Shown here: positions 1 to 8,240 of the stretch, piece after piece
Layout of the letters: every line of letters starts with the position of its first letter
How positions within the stretch are numbered: the first letter of the stretch is position 1
From: Novosphingobium sp. 18050
Lineage (GTDB): Bacteria; Pseudomonadota; Alphaproteobacteria; Sphingomonadales; Sphingomonadaceae
Length of the DNA stretch: 64,000 nt
Assembly: GCF_902706195.1 (NCBI RefSeq)
Contig: NZ_CACSJO010000025.1
Coordinates: forward strand, 1-64,000
Direction: 5' to 3'
Program-made: the position numbers and the translations under genes
Notes under the pieces: generated by a model
Told to the model about the DNA's origin: nothing
The model's database searches: none
What the model saw: only the letters and a program-made list of their open reading frames with translations

Positions 1-833
1 GCCATAGGGGCGAGGATGGGGCGAGTTGCGGGGACCTGCACTTTCAAGAAGTGTGCTTCCTTGGACTGGATGGCGATCACCGCATCTGCGCGCGACAACA
101 GAGCAATCTCTGTCTCTCGGTCGAGATCGGCAACGGAATCACGCCCATCCGCTTGCCCGGTTCGGCTATGGAACAAGTCATGCATGATGATTGCGGAAGG
201 GTGTTCGGGTAGGAGCGTAAGAGCCTCGGCCTGGAATGCGTAATCGGCGATAACGATATCGGTCACGCCGGAAGCGCGTTGGCGCACGAAGGCGCGGTCG
301 GCCTCCGTCCAGGGTACGGCGATCGCGTAGGGACGCGGCCGGTCGGAAACCAAGGAACCTTGCAGTCCCAGTCGCCGCGCCAATCGCGATAAGACGGCGC
401 GCAAGGCGTCCAGTCCGACGCGCGGGTCACGCGCTACGACCCAGTCTCCGATACGCGATACGCCGCGTATGACGTGACTTTCGAACACACCCATTTCCGG
501 GCGCATGCGCATGAACGGCCAACGCCCCATGAGATCGGGCGATGGCTGCAGCAGATGCGGCGTGAAGCCGGCGCGACGCACTGCACCTGCCAAGTCTAGC
601 AGGTAAGCGCTGCTGCCGTTGGTCCGCCCGGCGATGCGCTGGCGGCTGACGAACAGGACGTGGCCCTTGGTCCGCCCGAAAGCAGTGTCGCTGGATGCGT
701 GGAGCATGATCGATCCGTGACTTGGCGCTGGAATTCGCGCGGGCGACCTGGCCGCCGCCCATCGCTCCAGAAACGGAGACAGGGGCGGGCCGGGTGAAGG
801 GCGTAAGGCGACGCGCAAGTTCGTGCGTCTCAC
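1..833 (-). CDS. Glycosyltransferase, GT4-like N-terminal part (truncated by window edge)
   Basis: The minus-strand frame stays open from here to the left edge of the window, so only the N-terminal part is visible. It contains GHVLFVSRQRIAGRTNGSSA and later IVIADYAF and IIMHDLFHSR, a pattern like the Rossmann-type donor/acceptor half of GT4 glycosyltransferases. A GTG at 833 overlaps the TGA of the upstream acyltransferase gene as GTGA, which favours translational coupling; an ATG at 707 is the alternative start and lies closer to the first recognisable domain residues. Its place after the acyltransferase and the tyrosine autokinase suggests a role in exopolysaccharide repeat-unit assembly. 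Family assignment is moderate because the donor-binding half is missing. Confidence 0.6.
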   Translation of the reverse strand, partial: MRRTNLRVALRPSPGPPLSPFLERWAAARSPARIPAPSHGSIMLHASSDTAFGRTKGHVLFVSRQRIAGRTNGSSAYLLDLAGAVRRAGFTPHLLQPSPDLMGRWPFMRMRPEMGVFESHVIRGVSRIGDWVVARDPRVGLDALRAVLSRLARRLGLQGSLVSDRPRPYAIAVPWTEADRAFVRQRASGVTDIVIADYAFQAEALTLLPEHPSAIIMHDLFHSRTGQADGRDSVADLDRETEIALLSRADAVIAIQSKEAHFLKVQVPATRPILAPM

Positions 834-2029
834 GTGCCATGAGATTGGGGTGGCTGCGGGGTGGGCACTGCCTTGGCGTGCAAGGGCAAGATCTGTGCGC
901 TCAGCCAGCGCCGTAGCGCAGGGTCGATCGTCGAACCGATTAGCCACGCGGCACCCACTGCGCTGCAGGCGGTTATGATCAACAGCATTACGAAGCCGGG
1001 TGGGGCTAGGCCAAGGGACCTGAAGCCTGGCGGTAAAACTGTCTCGATAATGTGCTTTATCGGCACGTGGATGGCGTAAAGGGGATAGGAGATCATACCC
1101 AGCCACGCTGCCATTTTTTCCTGATGCATCGTGGGCTTTGTCACGCTGGACAGCATGACCAATGCCGGAGATAGCAACAGGACAAAGAGCAGATCATAGG
1201 CCGCCCGCGCCGCGCCCTCGAAAGCGGGGGCGAGCAGCGTCAGGCATGCCAGCATTAACCAGGGCATGGGTATCCGGGGAACGCGGGCCATCCAATGCCG
1301 CCGGGTACGGTGCAGCAGCAGGCCCAGCGCAAAGGAGAAAGCGATGCGGGCCAGTGCGACAGGCCAATCGCCCAAAACTACGCCTCTATCGAGATTGCCG
1401 ACGAGCACGACGGATGCCGCCAGCCCCGCCAGTCCGGCAAAGCATATGGACGTCAGCGCCCGATCTATCCGTCGTCCGGTTTCCGCTTCGCTCTTTCTGG
1501 CGGTACCCGTGCGGATGCCAAATGCATATACGGCATTGGCTGCTAGTTCGTAGAAAAGGGACCAGGCTGGCGGATTGAACAGGAATATGCCCCAAGGCAC
1601 CAGGACATTCGGCAATATCAGCAGGTTGGCCGGAAGCGAAGTGGCGATTGCAAAAAATCCCGGCGCATCATCAAGGTCGAGCAAACGCTGCGAGAGCGCA
1701 ACAGCGAAGCCTGCCAACGTACCGATCGCGATCACCGGCTGTAGTCTTATGAAGCGCGCGATCATGAAGTTTGGCACTGATAACGATGCCCGCAATTTCT
1801 CCTCATAGGCATGGGATATGACGAAGCCGCTGAGTACGAAGAACAAATCCACCGCAAGATAGCCACTGTCGAAAGCATTCAAGGCACTGGCCGGGCCGTC
1901 TGGCGTCTTTAAATTGTGCAAGTGATAGAACAATACTGCAAATGCAGCTGCCCCTCGAAGCGCGTCGAGCGCAAGATAGCGGTGGGGGTGTCCACCAGAA
2001 CCTGCAGAAGATAGGCCGTCAGTCGGCAT
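830..2029 (-). CDS. Acyltransferase family 3 (OafA/YrhL-type) membrane protein
   Basis: A polytopic membrane protein of 399 residues that would O-acylate (for example acetylate) a surface sugar. The N-terminus carries the family signature LALDALRGAAAFAVLFYH, with the conserved Arg and the His ten residues later, followed by about ten hydrophobic segments. I chose ATG 2029, preceded by AAGGG at suitable spacing and overlapping the end of the kinase gene by 11 bases; a TTG at 2059 would give a longer, less likely form. It ends by a four-base overlap with the next glycosyltransferase. Target sugar unknown; context says exopolysaccharide. Confidence 0.88.
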   Translation of the reverse strand: MPTDGLSSAGSGGHPHRYLALDALRGAAAFAVLFYHLHNLKTPDGPASALNAFDSGYLAVDLFFVLSGFVISHAYEEKLRASLSVPNFMIARFIRLQPVIAIGTLAGFAVALSQRLLDLDDAPGFFAIATSLPANLLILPNVLVPWGIFLFNPPAWSLFYELAANAVYAFGIRTGTARKSEAETGRRIDRALTSICFAGLAGLAASVVLVGNLDRGVVLGDWPVALARIAFSFALGLLLHRTRRHWMARVPRIPMPWLMLACLTLLAPAFEGAARAAYDLLFVLLLSPALVMLSSVTKPTMHQEKMAAWLGMISYPLYAIHVPIKHIIETVLPPGFRSLGLAPPGFVMLLIITACSAVGAAWLIGSTIDPALRRWLSAQILPLHAKAVPTPQPPQSHGT

Positions 2030-4253
2030 AGTAGCCCTTGAACTTTTTGTAGTAGCCAAACGCGTCGGTCAGTCCGGCACAGGCGTATTCCTTGATATTC
2101 ACGAGGCTGAGCGCGACGCCGCCGACTTTACTCCCGTTGTGCGACAGCAAGTCGAGCGCCGTACGCACTGCCTTGAGCGGCGTCGTCCGCCACCGTGCGA
2201 CTACGAGCGTCGTATCGGAAAGACGCGAGACGATACGGGTTTCGGCGACGCCCAGCACAGGAGCAGAATCGATGATGACGATGTCGAAGCGGACCCGCAG
2301 CGCCGTCAGGAGCGCGGTCATTGCCTCTTCGGTAATCACGTCGTGTGGGCTTGACTGGCCCAGCGTGGTAAGAATTTGCAAGCCGGTGCGGTCGTCGGCG
2401 ATTAGGGCTTCTTCAAGCGGAAGCGAGCCGTCCAGCACCCGGAACAGGCCTTCACGCTCGCGCCCGGGCGCAAGGGCATCGGATGTCGAGTGATGACGCA
2501 CGTCGGCGTCGACGAGCACGACCTTATGCTTTCCCGTCGCCAGTGTACGCGCCAGACACATCGATGTGGTCGACTTGCCTTCACGGGGGAGGGCTGAGGT
2601 TATGGTGACGACCGCCGCACCCTGCTCGCTTCCGAAATGGCCGATGCCGAGGTACGTGGCCAAGTTGCGCAGGCTCTCGGTGAAAAGCGACATGCTGCGG
2701 ATCGTTACGTAGTCCTGCGGGGTGATATCCCGCGTCTTTGATTGTGTAGCGGAGGCGAGGGTCGGGATTGCACCGGCGTAGACTGCGCAGAGGCCGCCTT
2801 CGATATCGGCGCGGGTCGCGACCGTGTCCTCCACATATTCGGCGATGCCGGTTGCCAGCCCTGCGACAAAAAGTGCAGCGACGAATCCGGCCAAGGCGCC
2901 GACGAGGTAGTTCGGCGAAGAAGGAGCGCCGGGCGGGCGGGCCTGCGTGGCGATGCTGGCATCCGCGTTGGGCAGCTCACCGGCTTGTGCGGTTTCCTTG
3001 GCGCGGGTAAGATAGGCGCTGTAAATCGCCCGGCTTGCTTCGGCCCTGCGCTCCAGTTCGAGCCGGCCCACTTGTGCGGATCCGTTCTGCACTAGCGAAC
3101 CTTTCGCTTGCGCACGGCTTTCCAGAAGCGAGGCGAGGCGGGAGGCGGCGATCTGCACATCGGCTCGGAGGCCAGATACGATGCGTCCCAGTTCGGCGCT
3201 CAGCTGCCCGCGCACATCAGCCAGTTCATCGCGCGCCTGCACCACGTCCGGGTGCAACGCGCCGTAGCGGGCATCGAGCTGTGCGAGCCGGGCGCTGGCC
3301 TGCGCTTCTTGTTGGCGCAGTTGCCGAATGGTGTCGGATGCAAGGGCGGAACCGATGTCGGCACCGCCCCCCCCGTGCGCAATCTGTGCTTGTGCTGCGC
3401 TCAGTTTGCCGCGCTGCTCGGCAAGCTGAGCCTGAGCATCGGCGATCTGGCGATTGAGCTCTGACACTTCCTGCTCGGCCATGGTCGCGCCTTCCGCGCT
3501 CATCAGATTATGACGGATCATGTATTGCTGCAACGCGGCATCGTCTGACACGGCATGTTTGCGCAGAGCAGCCGCCTGGCTTTCGACGTAGCGGGCCGAC
3601 TGCGCGTTGCGCATCTGCTTCTTGGCCGAATCGAGGCCGATGTAGCGGCGGGCGAGCGCATTGGCGATGAGCGCCGCCAGTTCCGGATCCGCCGACGAAG
3701 CCGTGATTTCGACAAGATACGTCACGCCTACGCGCCGCACGTAGCTGTGGGCGAGGAGCATGCCGGCAGCGCGCCGTTCGGCTGGGGTGATGGCGGCGAC
3801 TTGCTCCCCAGCGCCTGTGGCTCCGTAGATTTCTGCACCGGGAGCAGAGGAGGGAATAGACGTTGCGGCAGGGCCATTGTCGTTGCCACCGAATTCGGGA
3901 ATTCGATCGAGCCTGAGGCTGCGCACCACGTCGAGCGTTAAGGTGGGGGAGCGGATGATCTGGACGGCGGTGTCGATCAGGTTGTCATCCGCAGGAGCGA
4001 CGAAACCACGATCGTTCACTTTGACCGGCTGCGCCTCACGTGGTTCGAGTAGAAGCGCGCTTGTCGCAATATAGGTGCGTGGTAGCATGCTGATGGCCAG
4101 CGCTGCGGTTGCTAGCGTAGCGAGGAACGCCATCGCAAAAATCCAGCGGCGTCGAAAGAATAGAGCGCCGATTTCGGAGGGATCTGGCAGTAGACGCTTT
4201 GACGCGACGATAGATATTTCGTCCGCTGCAGCGTCATGAGTCCTGTTACTCAA
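2019..4253 (-). CDS. Polysaccharide co-polymerase / bacterial tyrosine autokinase (Wzc/ExoP type)
   Basis: An inner-membrane protein that controls chain length and export of exopolysaccharide and phosphorylates itself on C-terminal tyrosines. From TTG 4253, 744 residues: TM1 about 37-58, a periplasmic Wzz region with long coiled coil (about 215-400), a Pro-rich stretch and TM2 about 447-473, then a cytoplasmic BY-kinase with Walker A (ALPREGKST, 554-562), Walker A' (VVLVDADVR, 578-586) and Walker B (DIVIIDSAP, 657-665). The C-terminus has the tyrosine cluster YYKKFKGYY. The start is decided by a strong GGAGGAA six bases before TTG 4253; an upstream TTG at 4325 has no such site. Fused Wzz-kinase architecture as in Proteobacteria. 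Confidence 0.93.
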   Translation of the reverse strand: MSNRTHDAAADEISIVASKRLLPDPSEIGALFFRRRWIFAMAFLATLATAALAISMLPRTYIATSALLLEPREAQPVKVNDRGFVAPADDNLIDTAVQIIRSPTLTLDVVRSLRLDRIPEFGGNDNGPAATSIPSSAPGAEIYGATGAGEQVAAITPAERRAAGMLLAHSYVRRVGVTYLVEITASSADPELAALIANALARRYIGLDSAKKQMRNAQSARYVESQAAALRKHAVSDDAALQQYMIRHNLMSAEGATMAEQEVSELNRQIADAQAQLAEQRGKLSAAQAQIAHGGGGADIGSALASDTIRQLRQQEAQASARLAQLDARYGALHPDVVQARDELADVRGQLSAELGRIVSGLRADVQIAASRLASLLESRAQAKGSLVQNGSAQVGRLELERRAEASRAIYSAYLTRAKETAQAGELPNADASIATQARPPGAPSSPNYLVGALAGFVAALFVAGLATGIAEYVEDTVATRADIEGGLCAVYAGAIPTLASATQSKTRDITPQDYVTIRSMSLFTESLRNLATYLGIGHFGSEQGAAVVTITSALPREGKSTTSMCLARTLATGKHKVVLVDADVRHHSTSDALAPGREREGLFRVLDGSLPLEEALIADDRTGLQILTTLGQSSPHDVITEEAMTALLTALRVRFDIVIIDSAPVLGVAETRIVSRLSDTTLVVARWRTTPLKAVRTALDLLSHNGSKVGGVALSLVNIKEYACAGLTDAFGYYKKFKGYYAD

Positions 4254-4417
4254 GACGTTCCTCCAAATAGGATCTTGTACGTATTGAAGGTATAGTCGGT
4301 AGATGCCTAAGCAGTTCGCCAACAAAGCGTTGTGGGCGTCTTAGGGACAATGCCGATGCACCCCGCCGCTGGGAACAGAATTTCGCTCCGTTTTGGAGCA
4401 AGTTTGGGGGTTTTCAG

Positions 4418-5617
4418 ATGGAAACGGATCAAAGTCGCGCAGCGTCACTCGCCTATCTCGTGCATGATCTTGACGATGCTGCGGTTCGCCGCCGCGTGGA
4501 CTTGCTTGCGGGAGAAGGATTCGTGGTGGGTCTTGGCGGTTTTCGCAGGCATCCCGAAGAAGTGACAGGGGCGACCGGGGCGTATCCGCCAAGCTTTTCC
4601 GCGCACACGACTTCGGGGTGCGGCGTCTTGGATCTTGGGCAGACGATGGATGCTCGGCTTGGCCAACGTCTAGTCGCGGTGACGAAACGGATGCTGTCGC
4701 CGGGCACGATGCGGGATCTTTGTGCCGGTGCGCCGGTAATCGTCGCCCGCAACCTTGAGATGCTGGTGCTGGCTTGGCGCATACGCCGGCCGCAGCAAAG
4801 GCTGGTCTACGAATGCCTGGACATCCATCGGCTTATGTTGGGATCGGGCGGCAAGTCGCGGTTGATGCGATGGATCGAACGGCGACTGCTGGCGCGGACA
4901 GACCTTGTCATCGTTAGTTCACCTGCGTTCGCGCGCGATTACTTCGCTACGCGGCAGGGGCGGCGCGAAAGGGTGTTGCTGGTCGAGAACAAGGTGCCAG
5001 TGGAGCGCCGGGCGGTTTCGGCAGTGGAGCGGCGCGTCGGCGACGGTACGGTATGGACGATCGGCTGGTTCGGGATGCTGCGATGCCGCAAGACGCTGGA
5101 ACAGCTTGCCGGCCTAGCTGCATCGTCGCGCGGTCGGATCAAGGTCGTGATCGCCGGTATCGCCAGTCCGGCTGAATTCCCGGACTTTCCTGCGCAAGTG
5201 GCTGCGCTTCCCGGGCTGCGCTATCTCGGGCCGTTCAGGCAGAACGACCTCGCGAGCCTTTACGACAAGGTCGATTTCGTCTGGGCCATCGATTACTTCG
5301 AGCAAGGGCTCAATTCCGACTGGCTGTTGCCCAACCGCCTTTATGAAGGGCTCGCGAACGGGGTCCCTCCGATCGCGCTCAAGGGGGTGGAGACTGGTCG
5401 TTGGTTGCAGCAGCACGGTGTCGGCGTGCTGGTCCACGATCCCGTAGCTGAGCTTCCGGAGCTGTTGGCCAACCTGACCTCATCTGCGCACGGCCTGATG
5501 GGCGAGGCGATAGCGATCTTGCCCGAGCATGCATTATACCAGACTTCGGCAGAGCGCCGCGAGATCGTGGCTGCCATCGCGGGACATGCCCGGAACGAGG
5601 CGATTGTCTGTGTCTGA
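4418..5617 (+). CDS. Glycosyltransferase, ExoL-like (succinoglycan-type)
   Basis: A 399-residue glycosyltransferase, transcribed divergently from the autokinase. The opening AYLVHDLDDAAVRRRVDLL and the central YECLDIHRLML resemble ExoL of rhizobial succinoglycan synthesis; the C-terminal NRLYEGLANGVPPIALKG is the sugar-nucleotide-binding E-G motif of GT4-like enzymes. It probably adds one sugar to the lipid-linked repeat unit at the cytoplasmic face of the inner membrane. No strong ribosome site precedes ATG 4418 (only a G-run), and a small hairpin (4385-4399) lies just upstream. It overlaps the following gene by 8 bases. Donor and acceptor cannot be read from sequence. Confidence 0.75.
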   Translation: METDQSRAASLAYLVHDLDDAAVRRRVDLLAGEGFVVGLGGFRRHPEEVTGATGAYPPSFSAHTTSGCGVLDLGQTMDARLGQRLVAVTKRMLSPGTMRDLCAGAPVIVARNLEMLVLAWRIRRPQQRLVYECLDIHRLMLGSGGKSRLMRWIERRLLARTDLVIVSSPAFARDYFATRQGRRERVLLVENKVPVERRAVSAVERRVGDGTVWTIGWFGMLRCRKTLEQLAGLAASSRGRIKVVIAGIASPAEFPDFPAQVAALPGLRYLGPFRQNDLASLYDKVDFVWAIDYFEQGLNSDWLLPNRLYEGLANGVPPIALKGVETGRWLQQHGVGVLVHDPVAELPELLANLTSSAHGLMGEAIAILPEHALYQTSAERREIVAAIAGHARNEAIVCV

Positions 5618-6752
5618 GGCTTCACCCATATTCGAGGTTTCGCGCGCGCCTGAGGTGGGGCCTTCCTTTGGAGAGAGCCGCAACAGCGACGTGCTGATTG
5701 TAGTGCCTTGTCTTAATGAGGAAGCGCACCTGCCGGCTTTGCTGGGGGGCTTGCTGGGCAATGCGCACGGCGCTCTGGTGGTCGTGGCCGATGGCGGGAG
5801 CGTTGATGCTAGCCGGGAGATCGTCATGGCTCTAGGCCGCAAACATCCCAACCTCGTGCTTCTGGACAACCCGCAGCGGATACAGAGCGCGGCGGTCAAT
5901 TTGGCTGCCCGCCGTTTTGGCGCAGGACGCAACTGGCTGCTGCGCATCGATGCCCATGCTCATTATCCCGACGGGTTTCTGGATAATCTACGCCTGTCTG
6001 CCGGAAGCATGCGGGCCAGTTCCGTTGTCGTGCCGATGGTCACGAGCGGGACCGCTTGCTTCCAGAAGGCGGCGGCGGCGGCGCAGAACTCCGTGCTGGG
6101 TACGGGCGGCGCGCCGCATCGTCACCTTGGGCGCGGGCAGTGGGTCGATCACGGCCACCATGCCTTGTTCGACCTCAGGTTGTTCATGGCCGTGGGCGGC
6201 TACGACGAGGGTTTTGCCGCCAATGAGGATTCCGAACTGGACCGCAGGTTGATCGCGGCGGGCGGGCGGATCTGGCTCGAACCGCAAGCGGCGATCACTT
6301 ACTTCCCGCGGCGCACGATGGGGGCGTTGTTTCGGCAATATCGCAAGTACGGCATCGGCCGTGCGCGTAACCTCAAGCGTCACCCGGCCCCGGTGAAGCT
6401 ACGCCAGATGTTGCCGCTGGCGGTGGTGCCCTCGATCCTGGTGGCGCTGACGGGGCTCGCGTTGGCGCTGCTTCGGGTTGAGGCACTGGTACTTGTATTA
6501 CCCATGCTATGTTGGCTGGTGGGTGCGTTGGTGGCCGGGGCCATGTTGGGCTGGCGTGCGCGTTCGTTGTGCGATGCCGGCGCCGGTGTTGCAGCGTTGA
6601 CGATGCATGCCGGATGGTCGCTTGGCTTCATTGAGGAGGCGCTGAGCAGGCAGCGATTGCCCAACCCACCGCAGCCGTTGGGGTTTGAAAGCGTGGCTCT
6701 GCCGGATATGAATGGCGGGCGCCGAGTTTCCGGAGAGGTTTTGATCGCCTAG
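5610..6752 (+). CDS. Family 2 glycosyltransferase, ExoA-like
   Basis: A GT-A fold, family 2 glycosyltransferase with C-terminal membrane segments. IVVPCLNEEAHLPALL opens the nucleotide-binding fold, VVVADGGS carries the first acidic site, RIDAHAHYP is the DXD-like motif, and VDHGHHALFD, ANEDSELDRR and RQYRKYGIGRARNLKRH match ExoA-type enzymes; three hydrophobic stretches follow (about 290-380). The start is uncertain: GTG 5610 has GAGG nine bases upstream and overlaps the ExoL-like gene by 8 bases, while ATG 5586 lacks a clear site. Probably acts on the same lipid-linked intermediate as its neighbour. Confidence 0.82.
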   Translation: MSEASPIFEVSRAPEVGPSFGESRNSDVLIVVPCLNEEAHLPALLGGLLGNAHGALVVVADGGSVDASREIVMALGRKHPNLVLLDNPQRIQSAAVNLAARRFGAGRNWLLRIDAHAHYPDGFLDNLRLSAGSMRASSVVVPMVTSGTACFQKAAAAAQNSVLGTGGAPHRHLGRGQWVDHGHHALFDLRLFMAVGGYDEGFAANEDSELDRRLIAAGGRIWLEPQAAITYFPRRTMGALFRQYRKYGIGRARNLKRHPAPVKLRQMLPLAVVPSILVALTGLALALLRVEALVLVLPMLCWLVGALVAGAMLGWRARSLCDAGAGVAALTMHAGWSLGFIEEALSRQRLPNPPQPLGFESVALPDMNGGRRVSGEVLIA

Positions 6753-6850
6753 CGTCTGCGCATGTCGCCCAGGTATGGCGAGTCGTGCGATAAAAGGCGG
6801 CTTGGAAAAACCGACGCCTGCCTCCTATTCGTTGCGAGGCTGGCAAGCGG

Positions 6851-7663
6851 TTATTTGCCCCAGCCGTCGACCCGGGCCGCGCGTTCCTGTGCAGCGTCGA
6901 GGGGGGCGCCGACCGCCATGTCCTGGGCTGCCGTCATCAACTCGATCGCTGCCGAGCCGGCCTGCCGGTACTCGCCGCTTTCGCGCTGGCCGCTGGCCAT
7001 GGTGCGTTCGAGCGTCCACTCACCCTTGGACTTGCAGGCGATGCCCGAAGTCGCGCCGGCATCGTAGACGCGGCAATATTCGCCGCCTTCGCGCCGGAAG
7101 CTGGACAGGATGCGCAATGCGCTCGGCTCGTTGGATGCGAGCTGCGTGTCCAGGCCGCGCGCGAGCGAACCCGATGCCACTAGCGCTCCATTGCGTTCGG
7201 TTACCAGGCTGCCCCCCAAGAACTGCGTGCCTAGCACCAGGCCCAACACGAGTGAGGCGGCGATGCCGGCGCCTATGCCCCAGCGTCGAGGAGCAGGGTT
7301 TTGCACGAACTTTGCCTCCTTGGCGTCCGCTTCGCGGCGCGCACGGGCGGCAGCGAAGTCCAGCACGCGTGCGGGCTGTGCTTGCATTTGAGGGGCCGCT
7401 TGCGTGGCAGGAGGGGTATCGATCATGTCCTGCTCCGTCTCCTCCGCTGCGGCTGCTGCGATCATAAGCGACAGGCTTTCGGGCACCGGTTCGCTCGCCA
7501 CGGGATCGAGGTGACCGCGCAGCATGGCGCGTAGTTGCTGCTCGGAGTCGATCCTTGCAGCCAGCACCGGGTCGGCTGCGATGGCTGCGGCCATGCGGGC
7601 AGCATCGGTGCCGGACATCTCGCCATCGGCAAAGGCCATGAGTTCTTCATTGGTTACGCTCAC
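6851..7663 (-). CDS. Membrane anti-sigma factor
   Basis: A 270-residue protein with a cytoplasmic N-terminal sigma-binding region starting SVTNEELMAFADGEMSGTD, one membrane span at about 128-150 (GIGAGIAASLVLGLVLGTQF) and a periplasmic C-terminus. No HxxxCxxC zinc motif is present, so it is not a ZAS-type factor. The periplasmic part has two Cys (EYCRVYDAG, GIACKSK) that could pair. GTG 7663 overlaps the sigma gene stop as GTGA, so the two are translationally coupled and presumably bind each other. It would hold the ECF factor at the membrane until an envelope signal arrives. Confidence 0.88.
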   Translation of the reverse strand: MSVTNEELMAFADGEMSGTDAARMAAAIAADPVLAARIDSEQQLRAMLRGHLDPVASEPVPESLSLMIAAAAAEETEQDMIDTPPATQAAPQMQAQPARVLDFAAARARREADAKEAKFVQNPAPRRWGIGAGIAASLVLGLVLGTQFLGGSLVTERNGALVASGSLARGLDTQLASNEPSALRILSSFRREGGEYCRVYDAGATSGIACKSKGEWTLERTMASGQRESGEYRQAGSAAIELMTAAQDMAVGAPLDAAQERAARVDGWGK

Positions 7664-8157
7664 GCCATGTCTCCCAGTTCGCGCATCAGCGCCTCGCGGC
7701 CGCGCCCCAAGCGCGAGGTCAGGGTGCCTTGCGGCACGCCGATGATCTCGGCTGCTTCCTTGTACGAAAAGCCCTCGACCAGCACGAGCACCACGGCTTC
7801 GCGCTGTTCCTCGGGCAGGCGGGCCAGAGCGCGGCCGATATTGCCCAGTTCCACCAGGTTTTCCGCATCGCGGTCGCCGGCCATGCCCACGTTCGCACCT
7901 TCTTCTTCATGGGCGAAAGTCTGCGAACGCCGCGTCCTTGCCCGTATCTCGTCAATCCACTGGTTACGCATGATCCTGTACACCCACGCATCGAGCCGCG
8001 TGCCCTCCTGCCACTGCTGGCGGGACTTGAGCGCGCGCTCCACGGTTTGCTGGCACAAGTCGTCGGCGTCGGCCGCATCATGGGTGAGGCCGCGTGCGAA
8101 GCGCCGCAGGCGCGGCAGCAGGGCTGTCAGCTCTTCACAGAAGCGGTTGTTGCTCAT
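7660..8157 (-). CDS. ECF-type RNA polymerase sigma factor
   Basis: A 165-residue group IV sigma factor with only regions 2 and 4. Region 2 covers about residues 10-75 (LRRFARGLTHDAADADDLCQ, WVYRIMRNQWIDEIR) and region 4 about 110-160 (LARLPEEQREAVVLVLVEGF, then a helix-turn-helix SYKEAAEIIGVPQGTLTSRL). ATG 8157 fits the family's usual length; the frame extends further upstream but that part would lie in the promoter. The gene is preceded by a GGATGAAA-N14-CGTT promoter-like site that also occurs before the two neighbouring plus-strand genes, which suggests autoregulation. Confidence 0.93.
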   Translation of the reverse strand: MSNNRFCEELTALLPRLRRFARGLTHDAADADDLCQQTVERALKSRQQWQEGTRLDAWVYRIMRNQWIDEIRARTRRSQTFAHEEEGANVGMAGDRDAENLVELGNIGRALARLPEEQREAVVLVLVEGFSYKEAAEIIGVPQGTLTSRLGRGREALMRELGDMA

Positions 8158-8173
8158 CGATTTCTCTTGCCTG

Positions 8174-8207
8174 GGGATGAAACGGATGGACAGCTGCGTT
8201 TCATCCC
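8174..8207. promoter_or_regulatory. Divergent ECF promoter pair built as one palindrome
   Basis: GGGATGAAACG (8174-8184) and its exact reverse complement (8197-8207) are separated by 12 bases. Read in either direction this gives GGATG-N17-CGTT, the layout of an ECF -35/-10 pair, with CGTT 23 bases from the sigma ATG on the minus strand and about 40 bases from the subtilase ATG on the plus strand. The same GGATGAAA-N14-CGTT pattern occurs once more at 9525-9550. Promoter function is inferred. Confidence 0.72.
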
Positions 8208-8240
8208 TGAGTGCTACGAATTTTCGCGACGGACAAGCTG

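Noticed and set aside
427..840. A 137-codon minus-strand open frame starting near the acyltransferase end
   Set aside because: It has no recognisable protein features, while another minus-strand frame across the same bases continues to the window edge with glycosyltransferase-like sequence and a GTGA coupling.
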